Below are positions 24,273 to 35,400 of a stretch of 64,000 bases of DNA, piece by piece. The DNA is from JAZDJP01 sp043803805 (lineage in GTDB: Bacteria; Planctomycetota; JAZDJP01): positions 30,789 to 94,788 of the forward strand of contig JAZDJP010000050.1 in assembly GCA_043803805.1 (NCBI GenBank). Direction: 5' to 3'. Made by a program: the position numbers and the translations under genes. Position 1 is the first letter of the stretch; each line of letters starts with the position of its first letter. Below the pieces are notes generated by a model. That model saw only the letters and a program-made list of their open reading frames with translations. It ran no database searches and had not been told where the DNA came from.

Positions 24273-24671
24273 TCACTCGGCCTTGACCAGGTGTTTTTGG
24301 GTGGCCAAGATTCCGAATCCGACCAGCAGACAGAATGTGGTGTCGGCCAGAAATGGGAAGGGGGGCAGGCCGAGCCGGGTTCCGTAAATCGCCAGTACGA
24401 TTCCTTCCAGAAGACTTGACCATCCCAGAACCGGAATGAGTGCGGCGTATTTCCGCGGATTCGCCCCGGCCAGACCGTAAAGAACTCCCAGGATGGTGTA
24501 GGCGCCTCCGGTCATCCGAAGCCAGTAGTTCATCATGGGGTCCGGAGGGATTTCCTTCGCGCCCAGTCCCTGCAATCCCGTGGTGATGACATCCCAGGGA
24601 AGGACCACGCCCGCGATGGAAATGATCCAGCCGAGGCATCCGATGAACAGGAAAAGCCGGAGCAGTCGCAT
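24273..24671 (-). CDS. Small four-helix membrane protein of unknown function
   Basis: I do not recognise this 132-residue protein. Four hydrophobic segments are visible: LFLFIGCLGWIISIAGVVLP, a second around GGAYTILGVLYGLAG, a third around AALIPVLGWSSLLEGIVLAIY and a fourth around TTFCLLVGFGILATQ. PPDPMMNYWLRMTGGA between helices one and two is the most distinctive loop. Small inner-membrane proteins of this layout are often DUF-type. The start at 24671 is the ATG that opens the first helix; the in-frame extension upstream is repeat-derived. Flanked on both sides by repeat arrays, it has no evident operon partner. Confidence 0.75.
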   Translation of the reverse strand: MRLLRLFLFIGCLGWIISIAGVVLPWDVITTGLQGLGAKEIPPDPMMNYWLRMTGGAYTILGVLYGLAGANPRKYAALIPVLGWSSLLEGIVLAIYGTRLGLPPFPFLADTTFCLLVGFGILATQKHLVKAE

Positions 24672-24724
24672 GGAATGAATTCTATCGCAACCGGTGGCGA
24701 GGAACAAGGGGTACGAGACGTGGG

Positions 24725-24925
24725 GAATGGGGGAAGTCTTGGAGTCTGGGAGTCTCGGAGTCTTGGAGTCGGAAAACCCAGGAATGGGGGGGAGGGGGAA
24801 CATGAACCGGAAGCACGGAGCGAAGCAAAGGGGTCGGTTCGTGTTCCCCGACGGAATGGGAAAAGTCGGCGAGTCAGCGAAGTCGGAGAGTCTTGGAGTC
24901 TCAGAGTCTCGGAGTCTTGGAGTTG
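24725..24925. repeat. Octamer arrays flanking palindromic element copy 2
   Basis: Units of eight, TTGGAGTC/TGGGAGTC/TCGGAGTC, run over 24730-24775 and again over 24860-24925. The palindromic element lies between at 24796-24852. The arrangement is the same as at 12260-12440. Confidence 0.8.
24796..24852. repeat. Dispersed palindromic element, copy 2
   Basis: GGGGAACATGAACCG and CGGTTCGTGTTCCCC form inverted ends with one T:G-type difference. Compared with copy 1 (12357-12413) both ends carry one extra paired base, so the stem is kept though the sequence changed. Confidence 0.65.
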
Positions 24926-24935
24926 GAAAACGTAG

Positions 24936-24978
24936 GGGCTAACGACGTGGCTCTGGTTGCGAGCGGAACGCAAGTTAG
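24936..24978. repeat. Inverted repeat overlapping the end of a hypothetical gene
   Basis: GGCTAAC and GTTAGCC face each other about 29 bases apart, and the right arm supplies the stop codon of the gene ending at 24975. It is probably another dispersed element. Confidence 0.45.
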
Positions 24979-25316
24979 CCAGGAGCCTCTGGTTGGGGTT
25001 CCTCTTTCATGATCTTCAGGATGCGCCGGGCCTTCTCTCGGACATCCTCCCATTCCGGTCGAGTCCTGAGTGCGTCGTCAGTCCAGAGTTCAGCGTTCTT
25101 CGATCCGCTCATTGAAGAGAGGGTCTGATCCAGTTCCACGACGAGCGATTTCGCCTCGGCGGGGATGACAACGCTTTCAGTACGCCAGAAGTTGTCGAAA
25201 TCCAGCGCTAATTCGTCAGCCTTGCAGCACCCATCCGGCAGAGACGCGAGTTGCCCTTCCGCCGGCAAAGACAATCGACGAAGCGATGCAATGAATTCTT
25301 TCATCGTTCGTTTCAT
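24975..25316 (-). CDS. Hypothetical protein
   Basis: A 113-residue soluble protein without recognised domains. It starts MKRTMKEFIASLRRLSLP, is acidic in the middle (DELALDFDNFWRTESVVIPAEAKSLVVELDQTL) and ends with a charged helix (WEDVREKARRILKIMKEEP). FDNFWR and the even spread of charged residues look like a real folded protein rather than a shadow frame. GC is lower than in the core genes, and repeats or repeat-like elements lie on both sides. The start at 25316 is tentative (25304 is the alternative). It could be an accessory or immunity-type protein; no function is claimed. Confidence 0.6.
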   Translation of the reverse strand: MKRTMKEFIASLRRLSLPAEGQLASLPDGCCKADELALDFDNFWRTESVVIPAEAKSLVVELDQTLSSMSGSKNAELWTDDALRTRPEWEDVREKARRILKIMKEEPQPEAPG

Positions 25317-25737
25317 CTGATGCCCCAACGAATATATTCATCGGTTCTGGATAATAACTCCCTGATTTTATGGCGGCGGGGTGCGATATGCCACAATTTT
25401 GCAGTTCTCCACCTTTTGCGGGAATGGCGGCTCGGGGGGTGGTGAGCCGGGCGTCGCGGGCGCGCCGGAGGCAGGGAGGCCGGGAGGCGCGAACGCGTCG
25501 AGCGACGAGACGACAGGAAGTCGTCGAGGCGCGTCCCGGTGAACCGCTCCCCGAGTCGCCACCCGGAAAATGGCGGCCGACAAGGGGGGGGCGAGTCACA
25601 TGCCACGGGGCACGAACTGACGGTTCCCGATTGCCGAATCCCGGTTCTTGGGGTTGGTGTTTCTGCGAGATACCCTCCTTCGCCCCAAGGGCTTCGGAGG
25701 GCAGGCGAGCGACGAGGGACGTGTGACGCGTTAAGAA
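25317..25737. other. 421-base gap without a convincing gene
   Basis: It holds a hairpin GACGAC-AGGAA-GTCGTC near 25507, a second CGAGCGACGAG motif at both ends, and a partial copy (about 25673-25712) of the CCTCCTTCGC element found at 25883 and 39030. No coding frame looks real. Confidence 0.5.
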
Positions 25738-25810
25738 TGTCGGGGGCCGGGGTTGAACCGGCGACCTAGGGCTTATGAGTCCCTCGCTCTGCCAGCTGAG
25801 CTACCCCGAC
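25738..25810 (-). tRNA. tRNA-Met (anticodon CAT)
   Basis: The minus strand reads GTCGGGG ... CCCCGAC plus discriminator A, a 7-bp perfect acceptor stem. The D arm (GCTC/GAGC), anticodon loop CTCATAA with CAT, and T arm GCCGG-TTCAACC-CCGGC are all present; CCA is not encoded. A paired first base marks it as elongator or the Ile2 type, not initiator. The anticodon stem has an A-G mismatch next to the loop. Confidence 0.93.
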
Positions 25811-25859
25811 ATCTCGATTCAGTTTATCGGATTCCGAGTCCGGACGCAATACCGGAGGC

Positions 25860-25958
25860 GTTATATGAAATGATGAATGATGACCCTCCTTCGCCCAAGG
25901 GGCTTCTGAGGGCCCTGCGAAGCCTCTTGGCGAAGCAGGGATGCGGAATGATGAATAG
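25860..25958. repeat. CCTCCTTCGC element between heptamer units
   Basis: ATGATGA heptamers (25869-25881) are followed by an element (25883-25941) with CCTCCTTCGC at one end and CTTGGCGAAGCAGGG at the other, then more GATGCGGA/ATGATGA units. A related copy stands at 39030-39086 in the same setting. Confidence 0.7.
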
Positions 25959-25959
25959 A

Positions 25960-26328
25960 TCAAGATTTGGATTTGCGGGCCTTGACGGTTTTGGCGCTTG
26001 TGACCAGGATGGCGGTCAGTTCGTCCGCTTCCTTCCGGAGCACATCGAGGGAATCGGGTTTCGAGGTACCGGAAGCGTCCAGTAATTCCAGCCAGTAGGC
26101 CGTTTCCTCCAATTCTTGAAGAGCTCCTTCGATCTTGCTGATGAGTTCCGCATCGGAACGACTGCGTTTCCCTTCGCGAACGTGGGCGCCGACCGATGTG
26201 CCGGAGCGTATCAGTTGCCGGCCCAGCACTTGCGCCTCGGCGGTGTTCGGGAGTGCCGCGTATATCCGAATGATGTCCAACGCGAACGCCTTCGTCCGGT
26301 CATATATGTTGACGGGTTTATTCATCAT
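25960..26328 (-). CDS. Four-helix-bundle protein (23S rRNA intervening-sequence family)
   Basis: A 122-residue member of the S23/IVS four-helix-bundle family. IYDRTKAFALDIIRIYAALP, QLIRSGTSVGAHVREGKRSRSDAELISKIEGALQELEETAYWLELL and RKEADELTAILVTSAKTV are the four helices in standard order; SGTSVGAHVREG is the family signature. Such genes were first seen inside 23S rRNA intervening sequences but often occur elsewhere; their function is unknown, possibly RNA-linked. Both ends touch ATGATGA-type heptamers, the start codon itself lying in one, so ATG 26328 or 26325 may be used. A broken relative lies at 28909-29052. Confidence 0.88.
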   Translation of the reverse strand: MMNKPVNIYDRTKAFALDIIRIYAALPNTAEAQVLGRQLIRSGTSVGAHVREGKRSRSDAELISKIEGALQELEETAYWLELLDASGTSKPDSLDVLRKEADELTAILVTSAKTVKARKSKS

Positions 26329-26356
26329 TCATCATTCCGCATTCATCATTTCACAT
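26322..26356. repeat. Short heptamer array at the S23-family gene start
   Basis: TTCATCA/TTCCGCA units, period seven, run over the start codon of the four-helix-bundle gene and up to the stop of the ETF oxidoreductase gene. Confidence 0.7.
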
Positions 26357-28048
26357 GTTTTCGTACGTTGGCCCGTCTCCCCCCTGCGGCGTCACCCAGG
26401 TGATGATGCCGTAGGGATCCTTGATGTCGCAGGTCTTGCAGTGGACGCAATTGGACGGATGGAGGCGCAGGATCTTTTTTCCCGTTTTCTCGTCGGGAAT
26501 CATTTCGTACACGGCCGCCGGGCAGAAGCGTTCGCAGGGGGCGCCGTATTCCGCGACGCACCGGTCGGAGCAGATGGTCGTGTCGGAGACCTGGAGGTGG
26601 CTGGGCTGGTCCTCCTCGTGTTTCGTCCCGGAGTGGTAGACGCTCGTATCCTTGTCAAACGTGAGCGTTTTGTCGAAGGCGAGGGCGGCGCGGTTCGCCT
26701 CGAGGAATCTGCCCATCCCGGAACGTTTCTGGAGGGTTTTGGCGTCCTCTTCCGTCCCGAGGCGGCCCGAAAGGGAAAGCCCCCGCCCGCCCGTGGCGAA
26801 ATGGAATCCGAACCGGATGGCCCCCGCCATCGTGTTGTTGTGAAAGGCCTGGCGGAAGTTGCGGACCTTCCAGAGTTCCGCCCGGATCGGGGATTCCGCG
26901 AGGAGGGTTTCCATCCGGGAGAGTGTCTTCGCCGAGAAATCGCCCGCGACGAGGGCATCGAAGGCCGTCCGGGCGGCCAGCATCCCGGAGCGGACGGCGA
27001 GGTGGATTCCCTTCAGACGCGGGACGTTCACGAAACCGGCCGCGTCCCCCGCGAGAAGCACCCCGTCGTGATACAGGCGGGGGATGGAGAAAATCCCGCC
27101 CTCGGGAATCGTCTTCGCGCCGTATTTCAGGATGCGGCCCCCGGCGAGAATCCCGGCGACGAAGGGATGCTTCTTCAACCGTTGAAAGGCGTGGTGAGGG
27201 TCGAATGTGGGATCGCGCCAGTCGAGCCCCGTGACAAGCCCCAGCGCCACCCGGTTTCCGGTGAGGCCGTACAGGAATCCGCCGCCGAACTCCTCGTTCC
27301 GCAGGGGGAATCCCATTAAATGAACCACTTTTCCCGCGGGGAACGCCCCGGGTTTGGTTTCCCAGAGTTCCTTCACGGCGGTGGAGTAGACCTGGGGATT
27401 CCGGCCCTCGTCGAGGCGTTTCTCCCGGATGAGGCGTTTCGTGAGGTGGCCGCGGGGGCCCTCGGCGAGGATGACGAGTTTCGCCCGGATATCCGCGCCG
27501 GGCTGGTAATTCTCCTTTTGTTTCCCGTGATGGTCCACCCCGGCGTCGCCGGTGCGCACGCCCGTGACGCGGCCGTTCTCCTCCAGGAGCGACGCCCCCG
27601 CGAATCCCGTGAACACCTGGACGCCCTTCTTCTCGGCGATCTCCCCGAGTTTGCCGACGACGTTCCCGAGCGAGGCGACGAAACAGCCGTGGTGGCCCAT
27701 GTTGGGAGGGGTGATGGGGAGACGGAAGGTCTTCGTCGCGGTGAGGTAACGGATCTCGTCGCCCGTCACGGGGCCGTCGAAGCCCATCTCCGTGTCGGGC
27801 GTGCCCGGGAGGAGTTCCCGGAGCCCGACCGGGTCCACGATGGCCCCCGACAGGGTGTGCCGGCCGAGGGTGGCGCCCTTTTCGAGAAGGGCGATGTCGG
27901 AGGGGATGGGTTCCCCGGAGGCGTCGCCGGTTTCTATTTTTTTGTTACGTTGTTCAAGGAGGTCCGCGAGATGGATCGCCGCGGCGAGTCCCGCCGGGCC
28001 GCCGCCCACGATCAGCACTCCCACGTCCATCGTTTCGCGTTCGGGCAT
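26351..28048 (-). CDS. Electron transfer flavoprotein-ubiquinone oxidoreductase
   Basis: A 565-residue membrane-bound FAD and 4Fe-4S enzyme that passes electrons from ETF to the quinone pool. GVLIVGGGPAGLAAAIHLADLL is the FAD-binding fold, LGRHTLSGAIVDP and LLAGDAAGFVNVPRLKGIHLA are signature blocks, and the C terminus carries the ferredoxin-like domain with cysteines in CVAEYGAPCERFC and CVHCKTC. The length fits the family. GGAG before ATG 28048 fixes the start; the in-frame extension to 28084 lacks a site. No etfAB genes are in the window. It suggests fatty-acid, amino-acid or one-carbon oxidation feeding a respiratory chain. Confidence 0.95.
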   Translation of the reverse strand: MPERETMDVGVLIVGGGPAGLAAAIHLADLLEQRNKKIETGDASGEPIPSDIALLEKGATLGRHTLSGAIVDPVGLRELLPGTPDTEMGFDGPVTGDEIRYLTATKTFRLPITPPNMGHHGCFVASLGNVVGKLGEIAEKKGVQVFTGFAGASLLEENGRVTGVRTGDAGVDHHGKQKENYQPGADIRAKLVILAEGPRGHLTKRLIREKRLDEGRNPQVYSTAVKELWETKPGAFPAGKVVHLMGFPLRNEEFGGGFLYGLTGNRVALGLVTGLDWRDPTFDPHHAFQRLKKHPFVAGILAGGRILKYGAKTIPEGGIFSIPRLYHDGVLLAGDAAGFVNVPRLKGIHLAVRSGMLAARTAFDALVAGDFSAKTLSRMETLLAESPIRAELWKVRNFRQAFHNNTMAGAIRFGFHFATGGRGLSLSGRLGTEEDAKTLQKRSGMGRFLEANRAALAFDKTLTFDKDTSVYHSGTKHEEDQPSHLQVSDTTICSDRCVAEYGAPCERFCPAAVYEMIPDEKTGKKILRLHPSNCVHCKTCDIKDPYGIITWVTPQGGDGPTYENM

Positions 28049-28296
28049 TTTTCGTCTCCATGGATGAGATTGAACCGCTTCCATTATACGGGGGGGAACC
28101 GGAATTCTTCAAGCACCTTCGTCGGAAGCCGAAAAAATTGGTGGCATTTCGTGAACCTTGCCGCCGGATTTTCGTTATATCTCCCGGAGGGGGCCGGTAT
28201 GATGGCGGTTCGGGACCGGAAATTTTTCGCCGGGAACACGGATTTTCCAGAAAATGCCGGGACTTCTTCGTCTAAACCCGTGTGAGTGATGTGGTC

Positions 28297-28893
28297 ATGG
28301 CAATGCCGGGCCAACGGGCCGGAAATGACGTCCGCGGCGTGGTGAGGGGTGGGGACACTCCGTATTCATCCGGGGAAGAGGCGGTCCATGACTTTTCCGA
28401 AATCGTCGCCCGGTACGAAACGCCCCTGCTCCGGTATGCCGGGCAGATCCTGGGGGCACGGACGTCCGATGCGGAGGATGTCGTCCAGGAAACATTCCTG
28501 CGGTTTCACCGTCACCGGACATCCGGGGACCCGGCCGGCATCCGGAACCTGGGGGGATGGCTCTTCCGGGTGGCCCACAACCTGGCTCTGGACGCGGCCC
28601 GGAAGCGGAATGCGGGGGAACGGGCCCGGGACGAGGTTTCCGGCGAACGGGCGGCAACGCCGGATGAGGGCCTCGCGGGACTCGTCCGGCGGGAGGCGGG
28701 CGAACGGGCTCTGGCGGAACTCGCCCGGCTCCCGGAGGACGAACGCCAGGTGATTTTGCTGCGCATCATCCAGGACATGAATTTCCGCGACATCGCGGAG
28801 GTGACGGGCCTTTCCATCGGCAACGTGTCGTACAAAATGGGGCAGGGGTTGAGGGAGGTGGCGAGGAGGATGAGGGAGGCAGGAGTCATGTAA
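28297..28893 (+). CDS. ECF RNA polymerase sigma factor
   Basis: A roughly 198-residue ECF sigma factor. Region 2 (FSEIVARYETPLLRYAGQILG, then SDAEDVVQETFLRFHRH) is followed by LGGWLFRVAHNLALDAARKRN and region 4 (LPEDERQVILLRIIQDMNFRDIAEVTGLSIGNVSYKMGQGL). Start choice is open: ATG 28297 or GTG 28282, neither with a strong site. It lies 215 bases before a zinc-finger anti-sigma/VWA gene, the probable regulator. About 140 bases upstream GTGAACCTT and CGTTATA resemble an ECF promoter pair, hinting at autoregulation, though the spacer is a little short. Confidence 0.93.
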   Translation: MAMPGQRAGNDVRGVVRGGDTPYSSGEEAVHDFSEIVARYETPLLRYAGQILGARTSDAEDVVQETFLRFHRHRTSGDPAGIRNLGGWLFRVAHNLALDAARKRNAGERARDEVSGERAATPDEGLAGLVRREAGERALAELARLPEDERQVILLRIIQDMNFRDIAEVTGLSIGNVSYKMGQGLREVARRMREAGVM

Positions 28894-28894
28894 T

Positions 28895-28950
28895 TTCGAA
28901 TTTCGAATATGGAATTGATTGTGGAGCGTGGAATTATGGAGAAAACGCTG
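28895..28950. repeat. Short heptamer run after the sigma gene
   Basis: TTTCGAA/TATGGAA-type units follow the sigma stop codon and run into the truncated four-helix-bundle gene. Confidence 0.6.
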
Positions 28951-29052
28951 GTGGAACCATTGATGCGCGAGGCCGGTGAGTTGACGGCCATCATGGCCTC
29001 TTCGCGTAAATCCGCGTCGCGTTCCAAGGGAATTTTTCAGGGAAGGACGTGA
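28909..29052 (+). pseudogene. C-terminal fragment of a four-helix-bundle (S23-family) gene
   Basis: A 47-codon open frame ends with LMREAGELTAIMASSRKSASR. That lines up with the C terminus of the intact S23-family protein at 25960-26328 (LRKEADELTAILVTSAKTVKAR), while the first three helices are missing and replaced by repeat sequence. This is best read as a remnant deleted at its 5' side, sitting between the sigma and anti-sigma genes. A short functional peptide cannot be excluded. Confidence 0.6.
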
Positions 29053-29107
29053 ACCAGGTGTTATTCGGCATTTGGAATTTGGCATTCGGCATTTCCTGAG
29101 GTGTCCG

Positions 29108-32326
<3,219 letters not shown>

Positions 32327-32337
32327 GACTGACAACA

Positions 32338-32402
32338 ATATGAAATGCCGAATGCCGAATTCCGAATGGATTCGGCACTCGGAATTCGCAATTCGGAATT
32401 TC
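32338..32402. repeat. Heptamer array between the VWA and giant-protein genes
   Basis: GAATGCC/GAATTCC units, a TCCGAATGGATTCGG core and GGAATTC units fill most of the 87-base gap. Confidence 0.85.
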
Positions 32403-32413
32403 AAGGGGGGATT

Positions 32414-35400
32414 ATGAAAATCAAGTTGTGGGCGATAACCCTGTTGTGCCTCGGCATCGTGGCGGCCGCCGCCAAACCTCCCGTGGAGGACATCACGATC
32501 ACGGAGATCGCCGTGAAAGGCGAGATACAGGGGGAGAACATCACGTTCGCCCTCGATTTCACCGTCGAGGCGACGGGAAAGACTCGGGAGATCCCGCTCA
32601 TCATGGGCGATGTCGTTCTGGACGAGGGGGAAGCGCCCGCCGCCGGAGACCGGAAACCGGTAAATGTAAACGGGAAACGGGAAACCGTAAACCGTAAACC
32701 GGAAACCTCCCTTAGGTACGATCCCGACACGTCCACGTATTTCCTAACGCTCTCCCGCGGCGGCGTCCACACGGTGTCCGCGAAATTCGCCGCCCGGCCC
32801 ACGCTCGTTCCCCCGCCGGCCCCGGACGAGGCCGCTCCCGGCACGCCCGCGCCGACCGCGACCTCGGAATGGCGCGAGGCGGTGTTTTCGATGCCGGCCT
32901 CCCAGGTCCGCAAACTGGAGGTGGCCTGCGACCGGACGGACCTGGAGGTGGTCTTCCCGGGCGCGATGCGTCTCAATCGGGACGTTCAGAATAACCGGCT
33001 CGTGGCGACCGCCATCCTCGGGCCCGGCCGGCCCTTCGCCGTCCGCTGGAAGCCCCAGGTGGAGAAGCTTGACGCGAAACTCGTTTTCGCCAGCGACGCC
33101 AACACCATCGCGTCCGTGAGCGTCGGGGCCCTGCGCCTGAACACGCTCGTGGTTCTGGACATCTCCCAGGGAAAACTCACCGAGGCGGAGTTCGCGGTGC
33201 CCAAGGGGCTCAATGTCACCCAGGTCCGCGGCCCGCACATCCGGGACTGGCGGATCGAGGACGGCGATCCCCGGACGCTCCGGGTCATCCTGAACCGCCC
33301 CCAGACGCGGCAGTACGCCCTTGAAATCCTTGCCGAGTCGCCCCTGCCCGATTTCCCGGCGGAGATTGATCTCCCGGTGATCGAGGCGAAGGGGGGCATC
33401 CGGTCCGGCGGGCACCTCGCCGTGGGGACGGACAGCGCCATCCAATTGATTGTCAGGAGCGCCGGGAATCTTTCCCAGATGGATGCCGCGGCGTTCCCGC
33501 GCATGCTTCTGGAGAAGGATCACCCGCGGCCGCTCCCCGGCAAGAAGGCCTTCTATTACGGGTTTTCGTCGGGATGCCGCCTGCGCCTGGCCCTGGACGG
33601 CATCGTGCCGTCCTTTGACGCGTCGGAACGCCTTGTTGTGAATGTGCGCGAGGAGGATCTTTCCGCGGACGCCGAGATCGAACTCGACGTGCGGGACGCC
33701 CCCGTGCGACGCCTCACGGTCCAGGTTCCGGCGGGGTTCGTCGTGCCGGCGGTGACGGGGACCGAGGTGGGGGATTTCACCGTTCGCGAGGGGGCGGACA
33801 AGAAATCCCAGGAGGTGGAGGTCCATTTCCTCCGGCCCGTGGAGGGGCGGACGGTGGTGCGCATGCGGATCGAACGCGGGAAGGGGCCGCTCGGCGTCTC
33901 CGTGCGGATCGGGGATTTTGCCGTGCGCGGCGCCAAGAGCGAACGCGGGTGGCTCGCCGTCGCGGCGGAGCCGGGGGTGGAACTGGCCGTGCTCACGCCG
34001 CGGAGCCTTCGCGAAGTGCATACGGGGTCCGTGCCGATGAAAACAGCCAACGCCCAGGTGGCGTACCGGTTCCGCGAGGCGGGATGGGCGCTGGAGATCC
34101 TCGCCAAAAAGCGGCCCTCGGGGATTCGCGCCGAGGGATTCCATCTCGTCTCGCTGGGCGAGGGGGTTGTCTACGGCAGTGTCGTCATGAATTATTTCAT
34201 CTCGGGGGCGCCGGTGGACGAACTGGCGTTCAGCGTCCCGGCGGACCTTCAGAACGTGGAATTCGTCGGCCGCGACGTCCTCCGGTGGAGCCGGGAGGGC
34301 GACGTCTGGAAGGTGAAACTCCAGGCCAAGGTTGTCGGGGATTACAACCTCGGCATCACCTACAGCCAGCGCTACGTCGAAAACGCGCGGTTCACGGCGG
34401 GGGGCATTGCCGCGGTGGGGGTGGAGACCCAGACGGGATATGTCGTCATCGCCAGTCCCCTCAATCTCGGACTGGATCTTCCGGATCCGTCCAAGTCCGG
34501 GTGGTTCGAGATCGGACGCGAGGAGGTCCCGGCGAACTACCGGCTCCTCGTGAACGCGCCCATCCTGAAGACCTATAAATACATCACGACGATTTCGCCG
34601 CTTTCCCTGGCGGTGCGGATGTACGCCAAGGGCGCGGTCCTGCCGGTCGTCATCGAGGTCATGGAAATCGAGACGAAGGTGGCCATGAGCCGGGAGCGGG
34701 ACGCGGAGTCCATGACCCGCATCCGGTACAAGATCAAGAATTCCTCCCGGCAATTCCTGACGCTGGAGATGCCGGCCGGGGCCATCGGGTGGTCCACGCA
34801 CGTCATCGAAACCGCCGCCGACGGGCGGGAGAACGCGGTGCGGGTGGCGGCGTCCTACGACGAGGCCAAACGCGTTCTGATGGTGCCCCTGAAACGCCTC
34901 TGGAATCCGAACGAGCCCGTGACGGTGGAACTCGCCTACGGCCAGCCGCACGGGCGGCTGGGATGGGCGGGGGGGCTGAAACTGGTGATTCCCCGGACGC
35001 TCGTCCGTTCCACGTTCGCCCGCTGGAACGTCGTCGCGCCGAAGGACTGGGCGGTCGTGCCCGCCGGCGGGAATCTCACGCCGGAGGACCGGGCGCGGCG
35101 GCAGGGGGATCTCACCCGGATTCTGGCCGGGGCGCTCGGATGCTGGGGGGCGGCGGTCACGCGCGGGACGGATCCGGTGGCCCTGATCACGGTTTGCATT
35201 GTGATTCTCGGCGTGTGGGCCGTTGTTTTCGCCGTCCGCCGGTCCCTTCTTTCGGGGACGGTGCTTGGGACGATTGTCGTCGTGGTGCTCCTTATGGGAA
35301 TCCGCGCGGCGACCAGCCGCGAATTTTCGGCGCTGTGCGTCCCGGACGATCTCACGTCCGCGACGTTCACCCAGCCCCTCAAGATCGGCGACGATTCGCC

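Noticed and set aside
25539..25769. Open frames reading through the tRNA-Met gene (GAGVEPAT)
   Set aside because: A classic false ORF from the tRNA T arm read in reverse.
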